Below, in pieces: positions 9,501 to 17,378 of a stretch of 52,688 nt of DNA; the stretch's first letter is position 1; each line of letters opens with the position of its first letter. Origin of the DNA: JABDGC01 sp964449835. GTDB taxonomy: Bacteria; Pseudomonadota; Gammaproteobacteria; DSM-16500. A model generated the notes under the pieces. It was given only the letters and a program-made list of their open reading frames with translations. It was not told the origin of the DNA and made no database searches. A program made the translations under genes and the position numbers. Location: positions 1 to 52,688 of the forward strand of contig CAYVBZ010000004.1 in the NCBI GenBank assembly GCA_964449835.1. Reading direction: 5' to 3'.

Positions 9501-9657
9501 TAATGTGCGGCAAGTCCACTCGCGCGTGAGTGTTCGTTCGGAGGTGCTATTCGCTTTATGGCGGACCTTTGATCAGCATGGCGTCAAAGTACCCAACCTG
9601 CAGCATGAAATCTTTGTCAAAGCGCCGGCCTTTTTACCGGCCCCAGAAGGCCCGTAA
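6580..9657 (+). CDS. mscK: MscK/KefA-type mechanosensitive channel
   Basis: A large inner-membrane mechanosensitive channel of the MscS superfamily, protecting the cell during osmotic downshock. The product is 1025 residues, near the 1120 of E. coli MscK. It starts with a signal peptide (LCLLFWVCAFFWLGVPVFAE). A long periplasmic helical/coiled-coil region (about 35-420) and several membrane helices (about 430-800) follow. The MscS pore and beta domains are clear at the end: LHALFLVASGLLIAISFGLR, DLFNNFACGLMLLFERPIRVGD and IIVPNTELFNKSFINWT. ATG 6580 opens directly onto the signal peptide. The short gap to the upstream permease suggests co-transcription. Confidence 0.9.
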   Translation: MRRLFPIRKSGRFALCLLFWVCAFFWLGVPVFAEAAVPLQEQDHFYLDKIQLASQQIDLLKKRLTQATQELDYLQRQQEKGFVSIADDQANKSLLYKTRLHYAGAKSNLDSIHIELTDSEQALLWLEKNIQEIKNQLNAQNIFGLNLVQGDVVQSQNLRSELKYQENLYQLEKQRAGYLLSLQKTENAVLQLYNEQFTQVNTSLKSRKLLHIKEQQVKSELEFQQQQNDWLRRLDALYVKLNQLEAKPDQKEYSRVEGEIFYANENINLVYVKTLIARYKDQLRQIRLSIARTNSISLLNSLSAQAQVLSRQIARVDQLISHRAALIQKRHAFSSQEGQARKVFSKQETLPAAVPLDSFAQLEKRYDNLHQETARLSKRLNEFRLILDKSVQHELSARQGLPGFSAHAWLDLGKEALFVPTLSFQLIKGFVNSLVQAFTEMSWGLWLLFFAFEILAVLVFSYSRKLLLHLLKQVPEVDEVAIKTKHLIGNLLLRHLLPLSLIGNAWLLFNFLIPSGQFDWLLELAGVWLVFRVVLTVARTGLLEAVHDDEGHDVKLYHRLKHILTFGVVITCLTTFIHQLPLIYEVTDLFDRLFLLMLLTVSVMVLRSWRVVPQLILQYVDADRTYLRHLISVLGVFIPSLLFINSLIGLFGFVNLVGMISWYEGIFTLVFVGYFLSRVFLSDLMELLSNLMIRHVSNGWLLTEAFLKPLHKILRLVLFFGAWTLLFLLYGWDQQSPVVERLNKLLFYPIVEMLNTTITPLSILELIFAISLFYWAARWTREFVYRLLLSKTRDLGIRNSMAILSQYAVVIMGALFCLRLVGIDLHALFLVASGLLIAISFGLRDLFNNFACGLMLLFERPIRVGDIVCVNEQEGKVTHIGSRAVTVQTWDHMEIIVPNTELFNKSFINWTVQDDIVRTVISIKIDRLDSPFEVQTLIHSVLEANKDVLKEPEPEIFLKDMMDNFSEFEIRYYINVRQVHSRVSVRSEVLFALWRTFDQHGVKVPNLQHEIFVKAPAFLPAPEGP

Positions 9658-9791
9658 AATATACTCTAATTTCAATAACTTATTTATTTTTCCTTAAGTA
9701 TCAATTCAATACCCTCTCATTCCGAAGCGCCTCTCAAAATCGGCGTATAATAAAATCGATAGTAAAGGTTTTTGACATGGAGGATATACCT

Positions 9792-10244
9792 ATGTCTACT
9801 TTTAAAGGAACAGATATCTCAACTTATCCTAACGAAAGAATGAAAACCAAAGTAAAGGAAAGAAAACTCAGCTTAAATGAGGCAGCCAAGGCCAAGGAAT
9901 ATTTCTCTTTAAGAGATCAATTTATTCTGGGGCCGACTGAACTCTACCATGCCTTTCAAGAGCAAGCTGAAATGATTCAGATCATCGATGTACGTCAACC
10001 AGCCGATTATGCGAAAGGGCATTTGCCTGGCGCCATTAATTTGCCGCAAGATCAATGGAACACGGTGTCGGGTCTGAAAAAGGACCGGTTGAACGTGATT
10101 TATTGCTATTCGCTTGATTGTCCGCTTGCAGCCAAGGCCGCGATCGAGTTTGCCACAAAAGGCTATTCTGTGATGGAGTTGGTGGGCGGTTTTCAAGGGT
10201 GGCAAGAATATAATTACAAGACCGAAAAGCAAGTGCATCACTAA
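9792..10244 (+). CDS. Rhodanese-domain protein
   Basis: A single-domain rhodanese-like protein of 150 residues. After about 45 polar N-terminal residues comes MIQIIDVRQPADYAKGHLPG and then AINLPQ, the usual first half of the fold. The candidate active loop is YCYSLDCPLAAKAA, with a Cys in the catalytic position (YC), and GGFQGWQEY closes the domain. Such proteins carry persulfide sulfur; the acceptor here is unknown. ATG 9792 has a near-perfect GGAGG 8 bases upstream, better than the alternative ATG 9777. A TATAAT at 9746-9751 is a possible -10 box, with no clear -35. A palindromic repeat follows the gene. Confidence 0.82.
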   Translation: MSTFKGTDISTYPNERMKTKVKERKLSLNEAAKAKEYFSLRDQFILGPTELYHAFQEQAEMIQIIDVRQPADYAKGHLPGAINLPQDQWNTVSGLKKDRLNVIYCYSLDCPLAAKAAIEFATKGYSVMELVGGFQGWQEYNYKTEKQVHH

Positions 10245-10300
10245 GCGGAGCGTACCGTACCGTTGTCCCGCTGCTACTAGGAGCTGTTGACAGTTCATTG

Positions 10301-10371
10301 TGTCATTCTGAGCAAAGCGAAGAATCTTCAGCGTTTTTGTAGAAAGATCCTTCGCTGCGCTCAGGATGACA
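10301..10371. repeat. Palindromic repeat of the GTCATTCTGAGC type
   Basis: Arms 10301-10328 and 10344-10371 are reverse complements at 24 of 28 positions, around a 15-base loop. The arms read TGTCATTCTGAGCAAAGCGA on the left and the complement of TGTCATCCTGAGCGCAGCGA on the right. The same core recurs after rnpB (40891-40955). It lies between the convergent rhodanese and lipoprotein genes, and may act as a two-way 3' hairpin. It looks like a REP-type intergenic element rather than a gene. Confidence 0.72.
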
Positions 10372-10387
10372 AATTAATGGGACAGTT

Positions 10388-10780
10388 TTACAACATCACC
10401 TTCTCAAAAGAAATAACCGTGCCTTCCACTTTCTGTGAGTCCGCCGTGATATTAATGACCGCATCCCCGCCCATTGAAGCGGCGAGGCTTTTCAGGAGAT
10501 CATCAACTGTTTTGCTTTGTCTTTCTAGCCCAATAAAGTCATAACGGGAAATGGATTCTTTGCCGATGATGCGGTAGGGGTGTTTGACATGCGAGGACTT
10601 CGAATAAAAAGCCACGCCATGCTGATGCTTGGCTTGATGTTTGGGGGTTAGGTAAGTAATACGGACTTCGCCGTTTTTAAGGCTGTTTTTGGCCCGCTTT
10701 CCTGGGGCCTCAGAAGTGGTGGCACATCCGTTTAAGGCAAAAGCAAAGCAAAATGCAGATACAATGAATAATTTTCGCAT
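10388..10780 (-). CDS. Small hypothetical lipoprotein
   Basis: 130 residues with a clear lipoprotein signal: MRKLFIVSAFCFAFALNGC, where the lipobox LNGC puts the lipidated Cys at residue 19. Asp is absent at +2 (Ala follows), so outer-membrane sorting is expected. The mature part is basic, then has RIIGKESISRYDFIGLE and a helix ending GGDAVINI. This ending is reminiscent of small envelope lipoproteins but is not enough to name a family. It converges on the rhodanese gene, with a palindromic repeat between them. Confidence 0.75.
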   Translation of the reverse strand: MRKLFIVSAFCFAFALNGCATTSEAPGKRAKNSLKNGEVRITYLTPKHQAKHQHGVAFYSKSSHVKHPYRIIGKESISRYDFIGLERQSKTVDDLLKSLAASMGGDAVINITADSQKVEGTVISFEKVML

Positions 10781-10933
10781 TGCAAGCTTCCCTCTATAAG
10801 GTTCCTTCTTTATTTCATCGTATTGAAACTGAAGGAGAAAGACAAGGGGCGCCTAGAATTTGAACAGGAAGTAATAGACGACAGACCCCGGCAGGAATGT
10901 TAAAATCCTCCAAAAGCATTCAAAGAGGTTTAA

Positions 10934-12379
10934 ATGTCGAATCTTCTCCATCTGGGGCGTCATGATTTATTGGAGCCTTCCGGCATTACCGATAAAGAAT
11001 TAGAAGCGGTAATGGGAAAAATTTTAGTCCGCGGCATCGATTATGCCGATCTCTATTTTCAATCGAATTATTCTGAGTCCTGGGTTTTAGAAGACGGCAT
11101 TATCAAAGCCGGCAGCTACCAAGTGGACCGCGGCGTGGGCGTGCGCGCTTTGAGCGGCGAGAAAACCGGTTTTGCTTATGCAGACGACATTTTACTGCCT
11201 GCCTTGGAGCAGGCGGCGACAACCGCGAGCAGCATTGTAAGACATGGCCAGGAACGCAGCGTGCAGGCCTGGCAAAAATCAGCGGGCAATGAATTGTATT
11301 TGCCGGTCAATCCCCTGACTTCTTGGACGGAAGAAGACAAAATGGATTTATTACAGCGTCTTGACCGTTATGCTCATCAGTTAGACCCTCGCATTATTCA
11401 AGCTAGTATTAGTCTCTGCGGTGAATATGAAACCGTGCTCATTGTGACGAGCGAAGGCAATTTATCCGCGGATGTCAGGCCCTTAATTCGTCTGGATATC
11501 AGTGTTGTCTTAGAGCAGCATGGCCGGCGCGAAACAGGCCATTCCGGCGGCGGCGGGCGTTTCGATTACTCCTATTTTGACGCGGAAGATACTGTTTTTG
11601 AATATGTGCGGGAAGCTGTCCGCCAAGCTGTACTTAACTTGGAAGCGGTCCCCGCGCCAGCGGGAACCATGCCGGTTGTCTTGGGTGCTGGTTGGCCCGG
11701 TGTTTTGATTCATGAGTCCATGGGCCACGGTCTCGAGGGAGATTTCAATCGTAAAGGGCTTTCAATTTATAGCAATCGCATCGGTGAATTGGTCGCCAAT
11801 CCGCTTTGCACTATTGTGGATAATGGCACGCTGCCCAATCGCCGCGGCTCCCTCAATATTGATGATGAGGGCACACCAACGCAGTGCACCGTTTTAATTG
11901 AGCAAGGTGTTTTGCGTAATTACATGCAAGATAGGCGCAACGCCGAACTCATGGGCACCCGCTCAACTGGCAATGGCCGCCGTGAATCTTATGCCCATCT
12001 GCCTATTCCACGCATGACCAATACTTATCTTTTGCCCGGCAAGTCTACACCCGAAGAAATCATCGCCTCCGTCGACAAAGGCATCTATGCCGTTAATTTG
12101 GGCGGAGGGCAGGTCGATATTACTTCCGGTAAATTTGTTTTCTCAACCAGTGAGGCTTATTTAATTGAAAAGGGGAAGGTAACGGCGCCTGTGAAGGGGG
12201 CCACCCTCATTGGCAACGGGCCTGAGGCTTTAAATAAAATTTCCATGGTTGCCAATGACTTGAAACTGGATTCTGGCATTGGCGTCTGCGGGAAGGATGG
12301 ACAGTCTGTGCCCGTTGGGGTGGGCATGCCAACGGTGCGCGTGGATGGGTTGACAGTAGGTGGAACTTCTTATGAGTAA
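10934..12379 (+). CDS. tldD: Metalloprotease TldD
   Basis: The catalytic subunit of the cytosolic TldD/TldE protease, which trims leader or unfolded peptides (microcin B17 leader and CcdA in E. coli). The zinc motif HEXXXH is present as HESMGHGLEGD, with H260, E261 and H265. The product has 481 residues, as expected, and conserved blocks include GRRESYAHLPIPRMTNTYL and GGGQVDITSGKFVFS. ATG 10934 follows AGAGG. Its last codons overlap the start of pmbA, so the two subunits are translationally coupled, which fits the heterodimer. Confidence 0.96.
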   Translation: MSNLLHLGRHDLLEPSGITDKELEAVMGKILVRGIDYADLYFQSNYSESWVLEDGIIKAGSYQVDRGVGVRALSGEKTGFAYADDILLPALEQAATTASSIVRHGQERSVQAWQKSAGNELYLPVNPLTSWTEEDKMDLLQRLDRYAHQLDPRIIQASISLCGEYETVLIVTSEGNLSADVRPLIRLDISVVLEQHGRRETGHSGGGGRFDYSYFDAEDTVFEYVREAVRQAVLNLEAVPAPAGTMPVVLGAGWPGVLIHESMGHGLEGDFNRKGLSIYSNRIGELVANPLCTIVDNGTLPNRRGSLNIDDEGTPTQCTVLIEQGVLRNYMQDRRNAELMGTRSTGNGRRESYAHLPIPRMTNTYLLPGKSTPEEIIASVDKGIYAVNLGGGQVDITSGKFVFSTSEAYLIEKGKVTAPVKGATLIGNGPEALNKISMVANDLKLDSGIGVCGKDGQSVPVGVGMPTVRVDGLTVGGTSYE

Positions 12380-13754
12380 CATGAGTAAACTAGAACGAGC
12401 TGAAAAGCCAGCCGCCTCAATTCAAAAAGACTTATTTCAGCCTGAATATTGGCAAAACCTGGCGCTGGATATCTTGCGTGAGGCGGAAGTTTTGGGCGCA
12501 AGTTCGGCAGAAGTAGAAATGAGTGTGGGGAAGGGGTTTTCCGTGTCCTCGCGTTTGGGCGAAGTAGAAACCGTTGAATACAACCAGGGAAAAAGCATTG
12601 ATATCACCGTCTACTTTGGTAAACGTATTGGCACGGCCGGTTTATCCGATACCCGCTGGGAATCTATTCAAGCTGCTGTGCAAGCCGCCTGCCATATTGC
12701 GCGCTACACCCAGGAAGATCCTTGTTCGGGACTCGCAGACCCCGCTTTGTTGGCCTACCATTATCCACAGCTCGAAATGAATTTCCCCTGGAAAATTTCC
12801 GCGGAAGAAGCAATTGAAATGGCCTGCGCCTGTGAAAAAGATGCTTTGGCGCGCGATAAGCGTATCGTGAACTCCGAGGGCGTGACGGTGACCACGGGGG
12901 AGGGCTGGAGCCTCTACGCTAATAGTGAGCAATTTCTGGGGCACTATGCCGGAAGCAAGCATAGTATCAGCGCGGTCTTGGTGGCGAAGCAGGGTGAAGA
13001 AATGCAAAGAGATTATAGCTACACCGCTTCTTGCGATCCCTCTCTCCTGAAACCAATCTCCCAGCTTGCGGAAGAGGTGGCCCTAAAAACGGTGCAACGT
13101 TTGGGTGCCCGTCGTTTATCCACACGAAAAGCGCCGGTGATTTTCATTGCCGAAGAGGCGCGTGGTTTATTGGGAACTTTTCTTGCAGCAATTGCCGGCG
13201 GCAACTTATATCGCAAGTCGTCCTTCCTCTTAAACCAGTTAGGACAGCCCGTTTTTCCTTCCTTTGTTCGCTTAGAGGAGCAGCCGCATTTGCCGAAAGC
13301 CGCAGGTAGCCGCCCCTTCGACGATGATGGCGTCCTGACCCGTGCGAATGTTTTTGTCGAGGGCGGTATTTTACAAAGTTATTCCATGGGTGTTTACTCT
13401 GCGCGTCAGCTTGGCCTGCAGACAACGGGCAACTCGGGCGGCGTTCATAATTTAATTATTTCACCCGGGCTGCTGGATTTAAGCGGGCTTCTTAAAAAAA
13501 TGGGGAAAGGCTTGTTGTTAACGGAAGTCATGGGCCCAGGCGTGAATCTTGTCACTGGGGATTATTCTCGGGGTGCTTCGGGGTTTTGGGTGGAGCAGGG
13601 AGAAATTCAATATCCAGTGCAAGAAATCACGATAGCCAGTAATCTGCGTGACATGTTCAAACAGGTTGTCGAAGTCGGCAAGGATGTGGACTTGCGCGGC
13701 AATGTGCGTACCGGTTCCATTTTAATTGAAGAAATGATGATTGCAGGAGATTAG
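12372..13754 (+). CDS. pmbA: TldE/PmbA subunit of the TldD-TldE protease
   Basis: The partner of TldD, 460 residues long. It has the PmbA layout: an N-terminal domain with SSAEVEMSVGKGFSVSSRLG and VEYNQGKSIDITVYFGKR, and a C-terminal half in which the zinc HEXXXH is replaced by EEARGLLGTFLAAI. Late motifs are TTGNSGGVHNL and EVMGPGVNLVTGDYSRGASG. ATG 12372 has AGGTGG 8 bases upstream and overlaps the tldD stop by 8 bases. The next ATG (12381) is a less likely start. A small membrane-protein gene follows 4 bases after the stop. Confidence 0.95.
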   Translation: MSNMSKLERAEKPAASIQKDLFQPEYWQNLALDILREAEVLGASSAEVEMSVGKGFSVSSRLGEVETVEYNQGKSIDITVYFGKRIGTAGLSDTRWESIQAAVQAACHIARYTQEDPCSGLADPALLAYHYPQLEMNFPWKISAEEAIEMACACEKDALARDKRIVNSEGVTVTTGEGWSLYANSEQFLGHYAGSKHSISAVLVAKQGEEMQRDYSYTASCDPSLLKPISQLAEEVALKTVQRLGARRLSTRKAPVIFIAEEARGLLGTFLAAIAGGNLYRKSSFLLNQLGQPVFPSFVRLEEQPHLPKAAGSRPFDDDGVLTRANVFVEGGILQSYSMGVYSARQLGLQTTGNSGGVHNLIISPGLLDLSGLLKKMGKGLLLTEVMGPGVNLVTGDYSRGASGFWVEQGEIQYPVQEITIASNLRDMFKQVVEVGKDVDLRGNVRTGSILIEEMMIAGD

Positions 13755-13758
13755 CGGC

Positions 13759-14103
13759 ATGCGCCCAGTTCTAGACGATGCATTACCTGTCACTTGGAAA
13801 GGCTACCTCTTCACTGGATTACGTTTCTTGATTATTTTCTATGCCGCTACTTTTTGTCTGGGAGTTTTGTTCCTCTGCCGAGGAGAGCATTGGCAGGTCC
13901 CAGGTCTCATTTTTGGGGTTTTATACCTTTGCCTTCTTTTCTATGCCGCTCGAAGAATGATAAAAAAACTCTCCATGGCAGCCATCATGGTGGCCTCACC
14001 GACTATTCCCCTCTGCATGTTGATTCTAGTGGTCTCCTTACTGCCCACCTTGCAGGCAGTGGACCAGCATCTGCTGCATCATAATCGGCAAGGCGTTGAA
14101 TAA
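13759..14103 (+). CDS. Small inner-membrane protein, unknown function
   Basis: 114 residues with three to four hydrophobic segments, including YLFTGLRFLIIFYAATFCLG, VPGLIFGVLYLCLLFYAA and IPLCMLILVVSLLPTLQAV. ATG 13759 has CAGGAGA about 8 bases upstream, and the gene starts 4 bases after pmbA, so it is probably the last gene of the tldD-pmbA operon. I do not recognise a family. The 112 bases that follow are AT-rich and carry a promoter for the next gene. Confidence 0.7.
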   Translation: MRPVLDDALPVTWKGYLFTGLRFLIIFYAATFCLGVLFLCRGEHWQVPGLIFGVLYLCLLFYAARRMIKKLSMAAIMVASPTIPLCMLILVVSLLPTLQAVDQHLLHHNRQGVE

Positions 14104-14140
14104 TTTACATAAAACTATATTAAGCCCAGCTTAATGGCAA

Positions 14141-14169
14141 TTGCTTAGTCAATTTAATTCTTTTATAAT
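14141..14169 (+). promoter_or_regulatory. Putative promoter of the coiled-coil gene
   Basis: TTGCTT at 14141-14146, a 17-base spacer and a perfect TATAAT at 14164-14169, in an AT-rich gap 47 bases before the start codon. The -35 box matches consensus at 3 of 6 positions. Confidence 0.5.
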
Positions 14170-14215
14170 AATAATCGCACAATTTTAAACCAGAATATAT
14201 TGGTTACGAGGAGTT

Positions 14216-17005
14216 ATGGCATCTACAAAATATGAAGAGAGTGGGCTGGCTAAGTTAATTAAGCATTTAAAAGACAGACTTGAGGAGAGCTTAAAAGCCC
14301 AAAAGAAGAACTCTGATGAGGCGAAACAGTTATCGTCTTTGTTAAAGGATTTATTGAATGTAGAAGCAATTTTTGCTTATTTTTCCGAGCAAAACACTCC
14401 AAATGGTTTACAATGGCTTGCGATTTTAGGACACTGCTGGAACCTTTATGGTTCTAAGTCACTTTCTCTGTTACTTTCTCAGTCTGAGCTCCAACTACTT
14501 AAATCAAAGTATGAGAAGAGGGATTATAATTTCCTCTTTTCCTTCTTTTTAAAGTATATCGAGGAGTATATCGAGGAGAGGGATTATAATTTCCTCTTTT
14601 CCTTCTTTTTGCAGCATTCTGATGTTGAATCCTTGATTGGCTTCCTAAATCCAGAAGTTCCCGTGACAGAAATCGAATTTTTTATGAAAATTAAAAGAAT
14701 TTTCGTCTCTGAGGATAAGATGCCTCAGTTAAAAGTTGAGCGATGCGATCCAGAAGAGGGACAGTCAAACTCGAAGTATTGCTATAAGATTACAAAAGGA
14801 AATGAGGGTAATGAGGGTGATGAGGAAAAAATTGATCTGGGTGATGAGGAAAAAATTAATGAGAAAAAAATTAATCTGGGTCAAGTTTATATAGATGAAA
14901 GAAGAAGGCTTATTGGAAAGTTAGCTTACGAATTTATCACAATCAAAATAAAGGCTATTTACGATTCTATGCTAAAGGCTATTCACGATTCTATACGAAA
15001 GTCTATTATTTCTCTGGAAGAAAAAGTAGAGGAGGAGTTAAAGGAAGCGGACGATTATTATGATTCTATTCCTCTGGAAGAAGAAGGAGAGGAGGGGTTA
15101 TCGTATTGCATTAGGACTTTAAATGCTCTAAATGAAGCGAGGAATCGTGTTCAGGATCTCAGGTTTGAGTTCGATGAAATAGGCTTGACGGAAGAGGTGG
15201 CGAAGAAAGCGCATGCACGTCTGAAAGCTGAGGTCGATGAATATGATAAGTCAAAAATAGAACTCGCTCGCTTAGCTAGGGAGACACTACAAAGCAAGCT
15301 AGCCAATGCAGGTCCAGACTCGGTCATTGAGGTTTTTAGCAAGCTGGAGATCCAAGATAAGGATCTATTAGCTGAATTTATGGAAGTGAAGAAAGAGTTG
15401 CTTTCAGAGTTGGCTCGCAAGGCGAGCATTGATTTTTCGGGTCGTGAGCTGGAAGAGGTTATTAAACACCTGAACGAGTTGAGGAAAATTCAGAATTGTT
15501 TATTAGAAGATGGTTTTAATGAACATGAAATTTTAGAGAAGCTACAAGTTGCAATTAATTCCGGTGAAGCGGAGCTGACTAATACTTGCAATCACGAAAC
15601 ACTCAAGCATTACTTGACTGAAATCGACAACCAAATAGCGGAACTCACAGAAGGAAAAGAGAAAGAGAAAGAGAAAGAGAAAACAATTCAGGACAAGGGT
15701 GAGGAGCAATCACAATTGCTTCAAGAAAAGATGAATCTGGTTGGCAAGGTCGTCGAATTAAAGAAACCAAGCGAACCATTAGACTCAATTAACCAGGAAA
15801 AATCCTGGGTCTCTTCTATTTCAAGCTATTTCGAGTCGGAGGAAGAAAAGCAACATAGGCAGGAAGAGGAAAATGAAAAAATTGATGCTCAAGTAAAGTC
15901 GTTGCTTGAAGGAATTAATTCTATTGATGACCGCTATAGAGAGCTGGATGAGGGTATTGAAAAGCTGCAAGAAGAATTGGAACTTGAAGCTATTAAAGAG
16001 CTGGAAGAAAAATTGGAACTTGAAAAAGAACGCAAAGCTTTTCTTGCGCTCCAATCTATTCTAGAGTGCTTCTTGGAGCCTAGAGCTGCCAGTGCTGTCA
16101 TAGAGGAGCTTGAAAATTTAATGGAGGAATTAAATGAATTAGAAAAGACTTCCATTCAAAATGACCGTTTTTTGAAGTGCATACAAGCTTTACGAGCTCA
16201 AATACAGGCGCAACTACAGGCTCAAATACAGGCGCAACGCGAGCATGAAAGAAAAGGAGCGGATTTTCATCAGGATTATAAGAAGATCTGTATTTTTTTT
16301 AGTAATGCGACTTGCGATGAGGAAAAGCGCGAAGTTGCTGTAGAAAAGATCCAGAAAGAAACAATACAGATTGTTGAAAAAGAGCTGGCTTTTTTTCTCG
16401 AGGACGTAAAGAACTTTGCTTTCCCATTTCAACAAAAAACTTCTCTGATTCAGAATGTTGAGAAAATGATTCAAGTAGTCAATGATCAGCTAATTGCTAT
16501 CAATGTCTATGAAGAAAATGAGCGGCTCAAACGACCCGAAGTCCTAGAAATTGAACAGATTATTAGGAGAATAAACAAGAAGGGCAGTGAAATGTGTCTG
16601 GAAGGAAAGAAGGTGGGGGATTCAGCTCGGATTCGAGATGGTGAGAAATTTAGCGGTCTTGCAACAGATCTGCAAACTAAAGTTGATGCCTATGTTCAAA
16701 GCCATCAGTCCAAGAAGGATTTGTCAGATGCTATTATTAAAAGACTGGACCCTGAACGGAATGAAGATATCCGCTCCATCAAACATTACCATTGGTTCAG
16801 AATTCTTGCGTACCAGGTGGTGCTGGCGATATGTACGGGCACGGCGACCTTGGTGCTTCAGGCGGGTATGGGGGCGGCCTATTTGTGTGGATATAGCGAA
16901 GCGCCTTGTCTTTTTTGGAATACGGAGAGGAATAAATTGCTGAAGAAGATGAAACAGGAGGCGCAGGCTTTTGCGCCCTCGCCCTCATTGGGGGCACGCG
17001 GTTAG
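14216..17005 (+). CDS. Large coiled-coil protein with C-terminal membrane segment, effector-like
   Basis: 929 residues, family unknown, rich in Glu, Lys, Leu and Gln. Most of residues 240-800 looks like coiled coil or long helix, with stretches such as ELEEKLELEKE and AQIQAQLQAQIQAQRE. The N-terminal part carries a duplicated block, RDYNFLFSFFL twice, encoded by 38-base copies 60 bases apart. Near the C-terminus one hydrophobic segment (LAYQVVLAICTGTATLVLQA) precedes a short tail ending SPSLGARG. The DNA is clearly more AT-rich than the flanking genes, which hints at transfer or relaxed selection. ATG 14216 follows GAGGAG. Coiled-coil proteins of this kind are common among secreted effectors of Legionella and Coxiella relatives, but no secretion signal can be proved here. 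Confidence 0.78.
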   Translation: MASTKYEESGLAKLIKHLKDRLEESLKAQKKNSDEAKQLSSLLKDLLNVEAIFAYFSEQNTPNGLQWLAILGHCWNLYGSKSLSLLLSQSELQLLKSKYEKRDYNFLFSFFLKYIEEYIEERDYNFLFSFFLQHSDVESLIGFLNPEVPVTEIEFFMKIKRIFVSEDKMPQLKVERCDPEEGQSNSKYCYKITKGNEGNEGDEEKIDLGDEEKINEKKINLGQVYIDERRRLIGKLAYEFITIKIKAIYDSMLKAIHDSIRKSIISLEEKVEEELKEADDYYDSIPLEEEGEEGLSYCIRTLNALNEARNRVQDLRFEFDEIGLTEEVAKKAHARLKAEVDEYDKSKIELARLARETLQSKLANAGPDSVIEVFSKLEIQDKDLLAEFMEVKKELLSELARKASIDFSGRELEEVIKHLNELRKIQNCLLEDGFNEHEILEKLQVAINSGEAELTNTCNHETLKHYLTEIDNQIAELTEGKEKEKEKEKTIQDKGEEQSQLLQEKMNLVGKVVELKKPSEPLDSINQEKSWVSSISSYFESEEEKQHRQEEENEKIDAQVKSLLEGINSIDDRYRELDEGIEKLQEELELEAIKELEEKLELEKERKAFLALQSILECFLEPRAASAVIEELENLMEELNELEKTSIQNDRFLKCIQALRAQIQAQLQAQIQAQREHERKGADFHQDYKKICIFFSNATCDEEKREVAVEKIQKETIQIVEKELAFFLEDVKNFAFPFQQKTSLIQNVEKMIQVVNDQLIAINVYEENERLKRPEVLEIEQIIRRINKKGSEMCLEGKKVGDSARIRDGEKFSGLATDLQTKVDAYVQSHQSKKDLSDAIIKRLDPERNEDIRSIKHYHWFRILAYQVVLAICTGTATLVLQAGMGAAYLCGYSEAPCLFWNTERNKLLKKMKQEAQAFAPSPSLGARG

Positions 17006-17099
17006 GTCTACCAAAAAGCGCCGCAGTGCTCCTGCCATAGCGAATTCAATGCCAGCTTTTCGCTTTTCGGGAGGTGAAGCGGCGCGCTGCGGGAGTAGT

Positions 17100-17369
17100 T
17101 CATTCTTCCTCCCCAAATTTTCCGCGTATTAACTTTGCAATGGCATCTATCGCCGCCTCTTCATCCTTCCCCGTCACCACCAAATCAAAAGCCGTCCCTT
17201 TTTTAGCCCCCAACAAAATCAAGGCCATGATGCTTTTGCAATCCGCAACTTTCTTATTCAGACTGATTTCAATGCTACTCTGAAATTTTTTAGCAAGCGT
17301 GACCAATTTGGCCGCGGCACGCGTGTGCAGTCCATATTTATTTTTGATAGTCAGTTTTTTTCGTATCAT
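17100..17369 (-). CDS. HPr-family phosphocarrier (NPr-like)
   Basis: An 89-residue phosphocarrier of the PTS. Both landmark residues are in the standard places: His15 in GLHTRAAAKLV, the site phosphorylated by Enzyme I, and Ser46 in CKSIMALI. It is the last gene of the minus-strand kdsD-kdsC-lptC-lptA-lptB series, 9 bases after lptB. In E. coli lptB is followed by rpoN, hpf, ptsN, rapZ and npr. Here only the npr-like gene remains at this place, so it may be either NPr of a nitrogen-type PTS or the general HPr. The 94 bases between it and the coiled-coil gene hold nothing I recognise. Confidence 0.9.
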   Translation of the reverse strand: MIRKKLTIKNKYGLHTRAAAKLVTLAKKFQSSIEISLNKKVADCKSIMALILLGAKKGTAFDLVVTGKDEEAAIDAIAKLIRGKFGEEE

Positions 17370-17378
17370 AAAAGTTGA

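Noticed and set aside
9625..9657. GCCGG/CCGGC hairpin at the end of the MscK-type gene as a terminator
   Set aside because: It lies inside the coding end, the T run is in the loop and no T-tract follows the stem.
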